Assembly (NCBI GenBank): GCA_038380435.1
Contig: JAWZYU010000007.1
Coordinates: forward strand, 87,062,334 to 87,126,333
Direction: 5' to 3'
DNA length: 64,000 nt
From: Ryuthela nishihirai
Lineage: Eukaryota; Arthropoda; Arachnida; Araneae; Heptathelidae
Within the stretch, counting starts at the first letter, position 1. Every line of letters begins with the position of its first letter. The position numbers were made by a program, and so were the translations under genes. Shown in pieces: positions 22,253-33,593 of this stretch. Below the pieces are notes generated by a model. The model worked only from the letters and a program-made list of their open reading frames with translations, had not been told where the DNA came from and did not search any database.

Positions 22253-23056
22253 TGTCCCTTCGGTCATCAAAGATCTATCTCTCGCGTGTTACAACTAATA
22301 AATCTGATCAGAATATATTCAATTCGCCTCTGTGAGATGTCTTTTGAATTCTGGAATCAAGGATTAAATTGTCCATCTAATTAGTAATTTAAGGCAAGTG
22401 TCCTTCTAGCTTTTCCAACGAATCTGAACATGACACTTTCTCTTTATGAAAAATTGCAGATAAGAAATTCCTCGGTTCCTAATTTGCAACACTCAAATCT
22501 TACGATTTCTGAACACATATAGTGCTCTGTTCTATGTCCATTAATTTCACTACTCTTCTAAGAGACTGTTAAATTATTCAATCTGTCTAAACATAAAACA
22601 TCTCTGTCAAAATAATGTGTCATACAAAAGGACAGTGAAATAATATTTTTGAGTAGAAAAAAAAATACAAATTTTTGAAATATGTCTTTTTCTGTGATTT
22701 GAATTCTATGATTATATCAATTAATTTTTATATCTATATAAAAATTCCACTGTACGAAAAAATGGAATTTTGATAAAAGTTTCACCTCTTAGCCTATTCT
22801 TTCGGACAGGTGGGTCTTTTCTAGGTTTCCAGGGTTCCATTGAATGTGTCGGAATATGAGTTCCTTTGTTTAATTTTCAGCAGCACTGTGTATTTTCAAT
22901 TCGGTGATCCACATTCGAATCTGTGTAGCACTCAAAACTCTATTTTGAAGAGCAAAATTTTAGAGAATAAAAAGCAAGGTGAAATTACCGAGTTTAAAAT
23001 AAATTACTCCAAATTTAATCTCGTAAATCAATACAGAAACAGATTCCACAGTGCAG
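22253..23056. repeat. Macrosatellite monomer M6, severely deleted (~0.8 kb) and diverged
   Basis: Only the two ends of a monomer remain. After TGTCCCTTCGGTCATCAAAG the sequence jumps at ~22358 to AAGGATTAAATTGTCCATC, which lies about 3 kb further on in a full monomer. The SINE, both ORFs and the tRNA-like segments are missing. This remnant is more diverged than M2-M5 and is the monomer into which the LINE inserted. Confidence 0.8.
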
Positions 23057-23384
23057 CTTGTCCCGAACATCACCTGAAGTGGATCCGAACCCCGCCCCCT
23101 ACAAAATTCCAACTTTCAATCATTTTGTAGGCTTCCCTGACCCCCTTGCAACACGCAATGTCCCAGAACAACTTGATAACTCAGATAAAGTTAGAAACAC
23201 TCAAAACACTAGAATTCCCACACTGATACTAAGAAATTTTTTCAACTGGAAAGAACTGAATAAATAATTAAATAACATAGCAATAGCCCCATTCACTGCT
23301 AATTTAAGCATCGAATCAATTCGAAAAAACACCACAACTGTAGAAGACTACAGAAAATTCAGCACCTTCTTAGAAAATAATAAA

Positions 23385-23975
23385 CACAACTTCCATACCT
23401 TTCCTCTGAGCACAGATAAGAATCTAAAATGTGTTATAAAAAATCTCCCAGTTACTATCAGTACCGAAGACCTCAAAAATGATCTTCTCGCAAATTCAAT
23501 CCCAATCATTAAGGTGGTACAGTTCAACAAAGTCCCAAATAAATCACGCTCCCAGTCTTCTTCACAGAAACTGAAAAGACAGAAAAGGCCAAATGTATTT
23601 TCAACGTCGAATTTCTCTTCAACCTAAAAATCAAAGTTGAAACTTATAGGAATAGACCAGGAATCACACAATATCATAAATGTCAGCACTTTGGGCATGC
23701 AAAAAGCCACTGCCATCACGAAGACAGATATGTCAAATGCGCTGGCCTTCACCTCACCATCGATTGCCCACACAGATCACAGGAAGAACCTCTAAAATGT
23801 GCCAACTTATCAGGACCTTATACTGCAAACTACAGAGGGTGTCCTAACTTTCCAAAACCTTCCGCAATATCAATGCAACTGGGATTCCCCCAGAGGACTT
23901 TCACAGCTCAAACACATCGTACAACACATAGAACACATATTATTTCCATGACATATTCACAAGCAGCATCACACA
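23385..23975 (+). pseudogene. Jockey-like gag remnant, copy 2
   Basis: Same domain layout as copy 1: a segment matching HTFPLSTDKNLKCVIKNLP, then zinc knuckles near 23680-23850 (CQHFGHAKSHCHHEDRYVKC and later CANLSGPYTANYRGC). The first knuckle is intact here while the second has Y for C. The frame is broken near 23540-23570 and 23870. Confidence 0.75.
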
Positions 23976-23979
23976 CTAA

Positions 23980-24077
23980 ATAAAAAATAAATAAAAATAA
24001 ATACCCCCTCAAGCAGCTGCTTGCCACAGAGGTCTGACAGGAGCCTGTCAGTTTATATGCCATAGTAGAAGGTCACA
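23980..24077 (-). repeat. SINE family 1 3' fragment inside LINE copy 2
   Basis: Minus-orientation SINE tail: CCCCCTCAAGCAGCTGCTTG, CCACAGAGGTCTGACAGGAG, then CCTGTCAGTTTATATGCC. It is absent from the same place in LINE copy 1 (about 1065-1080), where CACACTAAACAAAGGACAAA runs straight on. The insertion therefore came after the higher-order duplication, or copy 1 lost it. It matches the dispersed SINE subfamily (GTTTATATGCC), not the array subfamily (GTTTATTTCCC). Confidence 0.85.
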
Positions 24078-24299
24078 AAGGAAAAAACAACCCCCCCCCC
24101 CCCAATGGAAAATGACAATGGCTCAATTAGGGAATCCATTAACCAACTCCGAACTTCACATAAATTTTTTAAAAATTTCAAAATTAAGAAATTTTATGCT
24201 TGGCTACAACTTTTATCCAGAAATTTAAGGTTGCACAATCTCCATCTGCAAAATGTGATATCATGTTCGAAGCAATCGAAAAGTTTACTAGTCTTGTCT

Positions 24300-25580
24300 G
24301 CGATGGCGAGTGATTCACATAACCCTGAATTCACGATAGCAAATTGGAATGCAAATGGAATAAAATCAGATCTCATGGAATTTAATGACTTCCTCACAGA
24401 ATATTCAGTACATGTAGCTCTTATTCAAGAAACTCATCTCACACCAGGTACTATTTTTAAAATCCCCAACTTTTGCTGCCATAGAACTGATCGCCTCCAC
24501 AACAAAATTGGGGGACTGCAATATTGGTTAAAAATTCGTTTCCGCACGCCGCTTTACCCATTAATGGTTTAAAAGAAATTGAATCTACTACGATAGAGCT
24601 CACTAACACCCCCTTGGCAACATGCAGATCACCAGCGTCTATAAGCCGACCAATGCTAAAATTCTTACTTGAGAGCTCTCTAAATTATTTCATCCCAACA
24701 TACCCTGCATAGTTGCAGGAGATTGTAACTGCAAACATAAGCAATGGGACAGCACACGCACCACCCCAAATGGCGAAACATTCCAAGATTTCACGGATTC
24801 AAATGGAATTATTATTGACTCCACTGATGAACCCACATTCTACTCCCATAATCCAAATCACAAACCTGATATTTTAGATATTTTTCTTCTAAAGAACATT
24901 TATGCAAAACATTATCTTAATGTTGCAAATGTTTTAAATTCCGACCACTGCCCTGTTATTATGTCATCAAACTTCGAAATTTCATCTTCTGATATCTCTA
25001 CTAAAATTGCAAACTGGCAAAAATTGCAACAACAACTTTCCCTTTCTATTAACTGCAACCCAAATTTATTGAACAATAATGATATTGATTTCGATATTCA
25101 AAATTTAAGAAGATTACCCCATGATAAAAAAGTGTATAACGAACTCAAAATCAAACTACGTAAAAACCTACAAGACTTTCGAAATAGCAACTGGAATAAT
25201 AAACTAAATTCTCTTAACCCTAATGACGGCTCGATTTGGAAAATTGTTCGTGCATTAAAAGGTAATAATAATCACACTGATCCACTTCACGGATCGGACT
25301 GCATGGCATGATTTAATTCAGAAAAGGCCGAAACCTTTGCTAATTCACTTGAATTGCAATTTCAGCCGAATGAAGAGTATGTCAATGACGATCTGATCGA
25401 TGAAGTGGAAAGTGCTCTCAGAAAATTTAAAAATTTACCTTGTCATGAAAAATTGCAATTCACCACAATTGATGAAATTAATGAGAACATCAAACAGCTA
25501 AAAGTTAAAATGCCGCAGGAGATGATGATATCAACAATACAGTTATCAAAAATCTACCAAGGAAAGCAATTCTACTAATT
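24300..25580 (+). pseudogene. Jockey-like endonuclease and RT linker, copy 2
   Basis: The endonuclease N-terminus is better kept than in copy 1: FTIANWNANGIKSD and HVALIQETHLTPG (24330-24450). Downstream, AGDCNCKHKQWDS (family GDFN with F to C) and SDHCPVIM are at about 24715 and 24942. A frameshift near 24510-24530 and a TGA at 25309-25311 break the frame. The linker to RT is readable in 24961-25311 and 25354-25578. Confidence 0.75.
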
Positions 25581-25619
25581 CTAAAAATCTTTAATAAATG
25601 TCTTCAGTTTCATTACTTC

Positions 25620-27060
25620 CCTCAGACGTGGAAAAATGCTATCATCAGCATGTTGCCAAAACCAGGAAAAAATTAACTCTTTCCTGTTAATTAACACCCA
25701 ATTAGATTACATCCCCTGCCTGGAAAAATATATCTTCTGGGGAAATATATTCTCAGGCACCTTGATTTCTAATTGCAGTCTCTCAATGTCCTACCCACCG
25801 ATTAATTTGGTTTCCGACTCCACAGTGCACCAAATTCAAAGGGTTATAGAGACCATTGCAGAGGCCTGCAATAAACAGGAATCAGTAGTGGCTGTATACA
25901 TCGACATAGCAAAGGCGTTCAATCAGGTCTGGACTGGGGGACTCATTTATAAATTTATCAAATTTAACTTTCCCCCTGCTTTGACTACTATTATTCACAG
26001 CTATCTTTCTCAATGAACATTCCAAGTCAAAGTAGTAAACTCCATATCTGAAAAGAAACAAACAAACAAAAAAAAACATTAATGCAGGAGTCCCTCAAGG
26101 ATCCATTCTGGCTCCGACGTTGTTTAACATCTATATTTCAGATGCCCCAAAGCAGAAACGAATTGTAAATGACATGTACGCTGACGACACGGCATTTCTT
26201 GCTCCCTCCCTTCGTGCATCCTTTCCCTGCAAAAGAATGCAGATCATGCTTAATATCTTTGAAAACTGGTGCACAGATTGGAGGGTGCAGTTTAACCCTT
26301 CAAAAAGTATTGCAGTCCTTACGTCCAACAGGCGAACCCTACCTGTTCGACAAATGAGTAGCTTGGAGTGACCATGCCAAATATCTTGGAATCACGATTC
26401 ATCAAAAACTCAACTGAAACGCAAACGTTACCAATATAATTAAAAAGGCAAGAGCACTTCATTGTAAATTATTTCCCAACGTGGGAAATAAATCTTCTAT
26501 CACCAACAAAAATAAAATCTTTCTTTTATACACAAGTTATTAAACCTACTCTTCTATATGCAGCACCCATCTAGGGAGCAACTACCAAAACAAACCTTGC
26601 CCCTGAATCCAATCGGCTGAAAACAAGATATTGCGATCAGCTATAGCAGCAACCTGGTTCGACAGATATTCCATTATTCACAGAGATCTGAACTACGACT
26701 TCATTCTGCAATGTATGAAAAAACTATTTGAACTAAAAAGAACTATTTTAACCAAGCAGAAGTTCATCCGAATGCATTCATTCAAAATGATAACAAATAT
26801 CAGATTGTGCCATCAGATAAATTTAAACGTCCAAGGTGGATATTTAACATCAAGGACACGAATAGTGGGAGATGACAGCTATTGTCAAACTTGTGCCTAT
26901 AGCTGTACTCTCCCTCCCTCCAGTTCCTTTTTCCGTTTTCTTTTCCTTCCCTCCTCACACCCGATTTCTGTTCCACCTCACCTGATTCCACACACACTTA
27001 CTCCCCACCATTACCCCTCCTTCTTCTATACCCCCATTGACCTCACTTCACCCTAACTCA
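25620..27060 (+). pseudogene. Jockey-like reverse transcriptase, copy 2
   Basis: AVYIDIAKAFNQVW at about 25892 carries the first catalytic D. The segment GSILAPTLFNIYISDA at about 26099-26145 and NDMYADDTAFLAPS at about 26168 give the rest of the palm. Thumb residues KYLGITIHQKL are at about 26380. The CAAA-rich run at ~26055-26085 separates SEKR from the GVPQGS-like segment, as in copy 1. The C-terminus is readable to 27056 but frameshifted. Confidence 0.75.
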
Positions 27061-27406
27061 ATCCTTCTCTTTCACAACTCAACTGCCTCCACACCCACTT
27101 AATCCCTTCTCACCATCTAAGCCTCTTATCCCAACCACCCCACACAGAATGCCTATACACTTCAACTCTGCACAACTCTCCCATCCACCAATCACCTGTT
27201 CTTTCCTTACTGTGTCTTCCCCATCCCACAATCCTAATTTAATCCCCCCTCACTGAAATTCAACAAGGGCAGTCTCTGCCACGGAAGCCGTTTTATGTAC
27301 TAAATACAGTCAATAGACTTTAAGGATTAAATTAGATAATGCAGGTATGGACAAGTGTTTGGTACTGCTAATGTCAGCTCTGAAAATTAATCTTTGAACT
27401 TGTCCC

Positions 27407-29319
27407 TTCGGTCATCAAAGATCTAATTTTTGCGGGTTACAACTAATACAAACTGATCAAAAAACAATCCAATTCGCCTCTGTGAGATGTCTTTTGAAAA
27501 CTCGAATCCTCAGATCGATTTCAAAAGTTCATTCAATTATTTCTTCATCCCAAATATAAATGCAATTTATTTATTATTTGCTAGCTTAAAGTTTGCCACG
27601 AATATTTAGGAATGAATATTTTTCTCGAGAGTGACCCTCGACATTCATTTGACCTCAAAATCTGGTGTCATTGCCGTGATTTAGAGAAACATATTTCTAA
27701 ATTTATGTTTGTAGATTTATTCAGTGTGCAAGTTTCGAAATATCATAGCAACTAAAGGAAAACAATAGGAATTCAAGAAATAATATTTGACCATGAGTGG
27801 AATTCGAGCGTTCACAGTCACGTGCATGTTGATGTAACTACTATGACGACACGAGCTCTGTAACCTATCCACTTTGTTTCGACTCTGTATACTTGTCATT
27901 CCTTGTACCATCTACGATCATGAAAGGCAAATTATCAAATTTTATTCAATGTATGGAGGTCAAAAAATAGGAAGTCAGTCTCGCAAATGTGTTATTAAAT
28001 CAAGAATCTGTCAATAATAAATTCAAAGATTACCTTAAATTCAACAAATCATTTTGGAACAGACCTGACGTTTGTCTAGCAGTTAAAGTACATTTCTTAT
28101 AAAAGCAAAGCTAGGGTTGCATTCTTATGAAACTGGGAAAATATACATTTCTCCTAAAATAATTTCTTGAATTGTATATCTACAGGTAAGCTGTAAATTC
28201 ATTTTTGATTGCTTCTTGCATTATGCCGTCCCGTGGCCTAGGGGTTAGCGCACTTGGCTGCTGATGTAAGGGACCAGAGTTTGAGCCCCGGAGCAAAGGC
28301 ATGGATGTTCGTGTCGATTTTTCTGCTGCGCCCCTGCCATCCTCACAGAGTTTTTTCTCTGGCAAATAAACTGACAGGCTCCTGTCAGACCTCTGTGGCA
28401 AGCAGTTGCTTGAGGGAGTATTTATTTTTTTTATTTTTCTTGCATTAATATCTAGCATAAGTGAGACCTTTACCGATGAAATGATTTTAGAAAATTTTTA
28501 AAACGAAATTGATTGTCGACAGATGGGCTTGACAGCTTAGCAGTTACGACATCTGACACGTTATTCGGAGGCATGTGTTGGAATCTCAGTAATGAACGAA
28601 AAATGGTTTTTTAAAAAACAATTTCTACAATAAGACAAAAGAAAATTCTAAACATATTATTGAGAAAATGAAGTAATTGGTTAAGGCAAGTTTCCAACCA
28701 TTTACACGTTATGAATATTCGACTAAAATTCCCTTAGGCTAAACAATTTCATTTTATAAGAATGTTTTTTTTTCCCCAACGCATGTTTGTGAAACTCTCA
28801 CATTTCTCGATTTTTCCTTGAATTCTTTTAATGTGTTTCAAAATTTACATGATATAATTGGAAAACTTTACGAAGAATTGTTAGATTCAGGCGCTAGAAA
28901 ATTCGTTTAATATCAGATTGTATTGCAAAGGATATAAACAAATTGGCAAATACATTACTTCCTGTAGCATCGTTCCCCAGTTACATTGCCAACACCACAA
29001 ACGAATTCATGATACGGAAAATCTCATTTTCAGTACATTGTAAAGTTGTTGAAATGTTCACTTTTCGAACTTTCAACTGATTCGGTGCCTTTTTCTAAAT
29101 TAGACAGTATATTTTATCTTTCAATAAAATACTAGAACTGTTGCAGGTTGAATCCAAGAAATCACTCGATATTATTGAATGATTCTTGGATTAATAAAAC
29201 TTTAGCGTGAGTCATTTCCTCATCTAACCTTTTTATGTCGAAAACATATGACAACTTGTCTTCCATGAACATAGATGGCGCAAGGAGCGACAAGGTCAAA
29301 TTGATTGAAATTTAGTCAC
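27407..29319. repeat. Macrosatellite monomer M7, part before the TIR transposon
   Basis: Monomer homology resumes right after the LINE (CTTCGGTCATCAAAGATC) and continues through the SINE (28225-28438), the tRNA-like segment (28520-28590) and a broken ~80-aa ORF (28669, TAA at codon 4) to GATTGAAAT at ~29310. It is more diverged than M2-M5. It corresponds to M1 of the first higher-order repeat. Confidence 0.85.
28225..28438 (+). repeat. tRNA-derived SINE (family 1) inside M7
   Basis: Box A GTGGCCTAGGGGTTAGCGC has two changes; box B is AGAGTTTGAGCCCCGG. The body has GAGTTTTTTCTCTGGCAAAT in place of the usual TCTACTGTGGGAAAT, and the tail is GAGGGAGTATTTATT. Confidence 0.75.
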
Positions 29320-31242
29320 GTCGCACCCCGGCAAGAAAAGTGACATAACTCAAAAACGCAGTATTTGAGAAATAACTAATTAAAGAAATCAATAAAACTT
29401 ATATTGAAATAGTACAAGATTCTTTTAAATTTCAGCTAAGTATTTTTGACAATAAATTTTATCGTATTCTATAGAATAATACTATGGGTCGGTAAATCAG
29501 TTCTTATAGAATATTTGGCGCTACCAGGTAAAATAGGTGAGGTCTCTCGGTTATGTCACTTTTTCTTACCTTTCAATTATTTTTTTTTCTGTTGTGACCC
29601 TTCAAGTAATTTTTGAAGCCCAAATTATATATTTTTACTTAGACTTTTGACCTCAGTTAAGGTCACTACTTAGAATAAAAATGAAAAAAAAAAGTTTGAA
29701 TTAGGTAACTGTTTTATTAGCTTATTTTAATGACAAAATATTAAATGAAAATTAAGTAAGAAGTACAAAATTTACATAAACATAGATTCATAAATGGGCT
29801 TATACAATGTGGGAATACTTTTCGCTGAGATAAGGGATTGAATATGAGCTTTCTTTATATTAGAGATGTCCATTTTTTTCTTGTAAGCCGGAACGCATTT
29901 TATTGTAGAGATGTTCTCTTGCCTTCTCCTGGTGTTATTGACATTAATCTGCGCTATACTTTTTGTTCGTATGTAATTTGCACAAAAAGAACTCCGGGGT
30001 TATTCTTCTGTACTTTAATTACTTTTTTGTCGCTGGTTTTTATCTGTTCGTCGTTTGATGTTTTGTTAAAGTTTGATCCTATCTGTTGAGTGAGTTTCTT
30101 CAGGTCAACAAAATCCTCGTAACTCAATTCTGTTACTTTATATGGATTTCCGGTTTTTTTCGCAGATCGAATTAATCTGACGTAATCAGTGGGAATATAG
30201 ATGGGACCCGATTTAAGAACTCGTTTAATAGATTTTGCTATGACAGAGTGCACATTGTCTCCTTCACTTTGGGTGTAACCCCTGATAAAAAATTGATGTG
30301 TGATCAATTTGATTCTAAATTTTTGCACAGCGTATAGACACATTCCCATTATGAATTTGTTCTTTTGTTGACCACAACAATTTTCCGAGTAGAGTATAAT
30401 TTCAAGGTTACATCATTTTTGGTGTTAGCTTTTTCTTCTAAGTACTTCTGACGTAATCTGACTGAAGTTTACTTACAGTTAAGTTGTAGCTGTTTATTTT
30501 ACTTTTATAATAGAAGGTAGATATATCCCCTCTTGGTGCTGGCAGCACCGCTTGGAGATCATAAGTGGCTACTATAATTTTGCCTTCGCTTTCTTTTGCT
30601 CTCTTTTTATCCCCTTCTTTCTCTACTCTTGACAAAACTTTCTCCTTTTAATCTTTTTCATATTTTTCTTGTATCGCTTCTTTTTCTTCTTCCCTTGCAT
30701 TGTTATAGGAGCTGCATAAGTCGCACTGATCTTTTTTCGGGGAGAAAAGAGAGATGTTAAAATTGCTGTTGAAAATTCGGGAATACATTGTGAGATTTGC
30801 AAAAGGAACATTTTTTTCAATACAGTCATTTTTGTAATCGCGGTGTAAATCAGCTAAGCTTTTCCCACCTTCTATAAACTCCCGAGTAGTTTGCGCGCGC
30901 AGGTAATGACTGTCAATTCTTGGGATTGTATTAATATGATCAACAACACCATCTTTTATTGCGGGATCCACTTTAGAGTGGTGTCCGTGTTTTCCTCTTA
31001 GATCTTCTTGAAGAAATCCTTCCTTTAATTTCGCTATGACAGTCCTAATAGGTCGGTCATTGATGTCCAGCGTGGCCTTAAAGAAGAATTTGCAAACACG
31101 TACGTTTACCTCGTTGATTAGGAAATGGAACGCATGGTTACATTGGCGCCTACTTCCTTCTCTTTTGTACTGATACTGAGGTCTAACGGCAGTTATACTT
31201 CTAGAGATAAATTCTCGCTAGGATTTCAGACTGTCCAGTGAC

Positions 31243-32399
31243 CCCCCCCCCCCGGAGTGGGATCTCCTTGACGAGGGGGGGGGCTTAAGGTGCCTCTGAG
31301 AAGTTGGGCTCGGATGGCTGGTACCCTTGGGTTCTTAGTCTGGTGGCCCCCGATGGTGGGGGCTGTTGAGGGTAGGCGGACTGCTTGAGGTGGGTGGTCC
31401 AGTCTGCTTGTTCACTCCCCCGGAGGTGATGGGGGTCACAGCCTTGTTGAGGGGCTGTTTAAAAGTCTCAGATGGGGCTAGTGGATACCCTGTCTTCTGC
31501 AGGCTTATTGGGGAGTTATGCGGACTGAGCTGTGCACCTCTTTGCACACTCGTCCGTAGGCTTTCTGATGCGGTCCCGGTGATACGAGGTGGACTGATGT
31601 TCCGCGGGTGCTTCGGTCCGGGAACAATGGAGAGGTAGAAGTTGGAGGCTCGCGGCCCTTGTTGGCCACTTGTGGCCAGCGGGCTTATCGATGGAACAGC
31701 CAAACTAAGAGTCCCACATGAATGAGATTTGGACTTATGGATTTGCAGTGGAGGAACTTGGGTTCCTCTGCGAAGTGGGATCCGGGTGCTGCTGTCCTTT
31801 CAGCCCTGGTAGGCAGACAGCCCGGTCGAGGCGAGGATGGGGCGCGGCTGCAGGGATCTGCATGATTAGCGTTCCTTGATACTACCTCGGCCCGATGGTG
31901 ATACCGAAACGGCGAGCTGGCTGTGGCGCCCGGCTCGATGGAGAGGACGAAGTTGGGGTCATGCCGAGAGGATTGGAGTCCCTCGAGGTGTGGCTTGTCG
32001 ACGGAAGTACCTTGGCCCTCTGCTGTGGAGGGCCCAAAAAGTTAGGTCTTCTGTTTATTTTCTGGTTCAAAATTCAAAAGACTAAAATCTTTTTATTTTT
32101 ATATTGGCAAGTTTCTTGGCTAAATTCAGTGAGTGATGGGCATATTCCTAGGCATCGCTCAAAATTCACAAGATCCCACTCTCACTGCACCTCAATGATT
32201 AGTTCTTCGAGCAGGCAATAATATCAAGCAGTGCTTCTCTCTTCACACAACGTCTTCTCCCGCTGTAGGCAGGATCAACGCAAGGCAAGCTTAATTGATA
32301 GGAGCTTTCTAGTTCATAGTGGTTTCAGTGACATCTCCCTCAAGGTGATATGCAGTCAACGTACTGCGGTGCACCGGGAATGTCACGATATATTTCGTT
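31243..32399. mobile_element. Nested GC-rich insertion, copy a (~1.16 kb)
   Basis: Begins with a C run then GGAGTGGGATCTCCTTGACG and a G run, and ends TATATTTCGTTG. It is flanked by GTCCAGTGAC at 31233-31242 and 32400-32409, within the transposase codons for WSLD. It is similar along its length to copy b, including GAACAATGGAGAGGTAGAAG and ATTCAAAAGACTA. Neither end has a poly-A tail, LTR-type TG/CA or TIR that I can see. Proline-rich minus-strand ORFs (31335-31703) are low-complexity and not recognised. Class unknown. Confidence 0.65.
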
Positions 32400-32413
32400 G
32401 TCCAGTGACCAGT

Positions 32414-33593
32414 CCCCCCCGGAGTGGGACCTCCTTGACGAGGGGGGGGGGGGGCTACGGTGCCTCTGAGAAGTTGGACTCGAATCGCTGGCGCCCTTGG
32501 GTTCTGAAGTCTGGCGGCTCCCTGTGGAGGGGGGCCTCTTGAAGGTTAGCAGACCGCTTGGGTGGGCCGGTCCAGTCAGCTTATTGACTTGTCCCCCAGC
32601 GAAGCTGGGGGTTGCAGCCTTGGTTGAGGGGCCGTTCTAAAGGCCTCGGATAGGGCTTGGGAGGGACCTGTCTTCTGCAGGCTTATTGGTGAGTGCTGCA
32701 GACTGAGTTGTGCACCTCTTCGTACACTCGTTCGTGGGCTCCCTGATGCGGTCTCAGTGATATTGAAGTGGACAGACGTTCCATGGGTGCTTCGGCCCGG
32801 GAACAATGGAGAGGTAGAAATTGGAGGCTCGCGGCCTCAGTTGGCCACTGCTGGCCAGCGGGCTTATCGATGGAACAGCCAAACTAAGAGTCCCACATGA
32901 ATGAGATTTGGACCTTATGGCTTTTGCAGTGGAGGAACTTGGGTTCCTCTGTGAAGTGGGGTCCGGGTGCTGCAGTGTTGTGAGCCCCGGTAGGCTGAAA
33001 GCTTTGTCGGTGTTGTGGGAGGGCCGCCAGCTGGGTTTGTCGGGATTACTGGCTAGGTGTCCCCGAAGCGGCCTCGGCAAGTTATAGGCCGAGACGGCGA
33101 GCGGGCTGTGGGTGCCCAGCTCGATGGAGAGGACGAAGTTGGGGTCATGCCGAGAGGTTTGGAGTCCCTCAAGATGTGGCTTTCGATGGAAGTACCTAGG
33201 AGCCTCTACTGCAGAGGACTCTAAAAGCTAGGACTTCAATTTATTTTCTGGCTCTAAATTCAAAAGACTAAGATCTTTTTATTTATATATTGGCATGGCA
33301 TGTTTTGGCTAAATTCAGTGAGTGTTGGGGATATTCCTAGGCAGCACTCAAAGTTTTAAAAGATCCCACTCTCACTGCATCTCAATGATTATATCTTCAA
33401 GCAGACTAATAAAATCCCAAGTAGTGCTTCTCTCTTCACATTAGGTTTTCTCCCGCTGTATATAGGCAAATGTTAAGGCAAGCTAAATTGATAGGAGCCT
33501 TTTTAGTTTATAGTGGTTTCAGTGGCAATCCCTTAAGGTGATATGCAGTCACAGTACTGCGGTGCACCGGGGTTGTCGCGATTCTTATTCGTT
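32414..33593. mobile_element. Nested GC-rich insertion, copy b (~1.18 kb)
   Basis: Second copy of the same element, in the same orientation directly beside copy a. It is flanked by a 14-bp repeat GTCCAGTGACCAGT (32400-32413 and 33594-33607), longer than the 10 bp around copy a. Removing both copies restores the transposase reading DKYWSLDSLKS across the junction. The copies differ by many substitutions and small indels, so they are not a very recent tandem duplication. Confidence 0.65.

Larger units (their letters stand above)
23057..27406 (+). mobile_element. Jockey-like non-LTR retrotransposon, copy 2, 5'-truncated and dead
   Basis: Same element and endpoints as copy 1, flanked by an exact CTTGTCCC duplication (23057-23064 and 27399-27406). 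The offset from copy 1 is 22,913 at the left flank and 22,983 at the right. It shares the CAAA-rich insertion in RT (~26055-26085). It differs by a SINE fragment in the gag-EN spacer (23980-24077), a 14-base C run (24091-24104) and other indels. The unoccupied equivalent site is at ~22247-22260. Copies 1 and 2 are best explained as one insertion duplicated with the array. Confidence 0.85.

Noticed and set aside
31335..33080. Proline/serine-rich minus-strand ORFs in the nested GC-rich elements
   Set aside because: Low complexity, not conserved in frame between the two copies, and explained by GC-rich composition.
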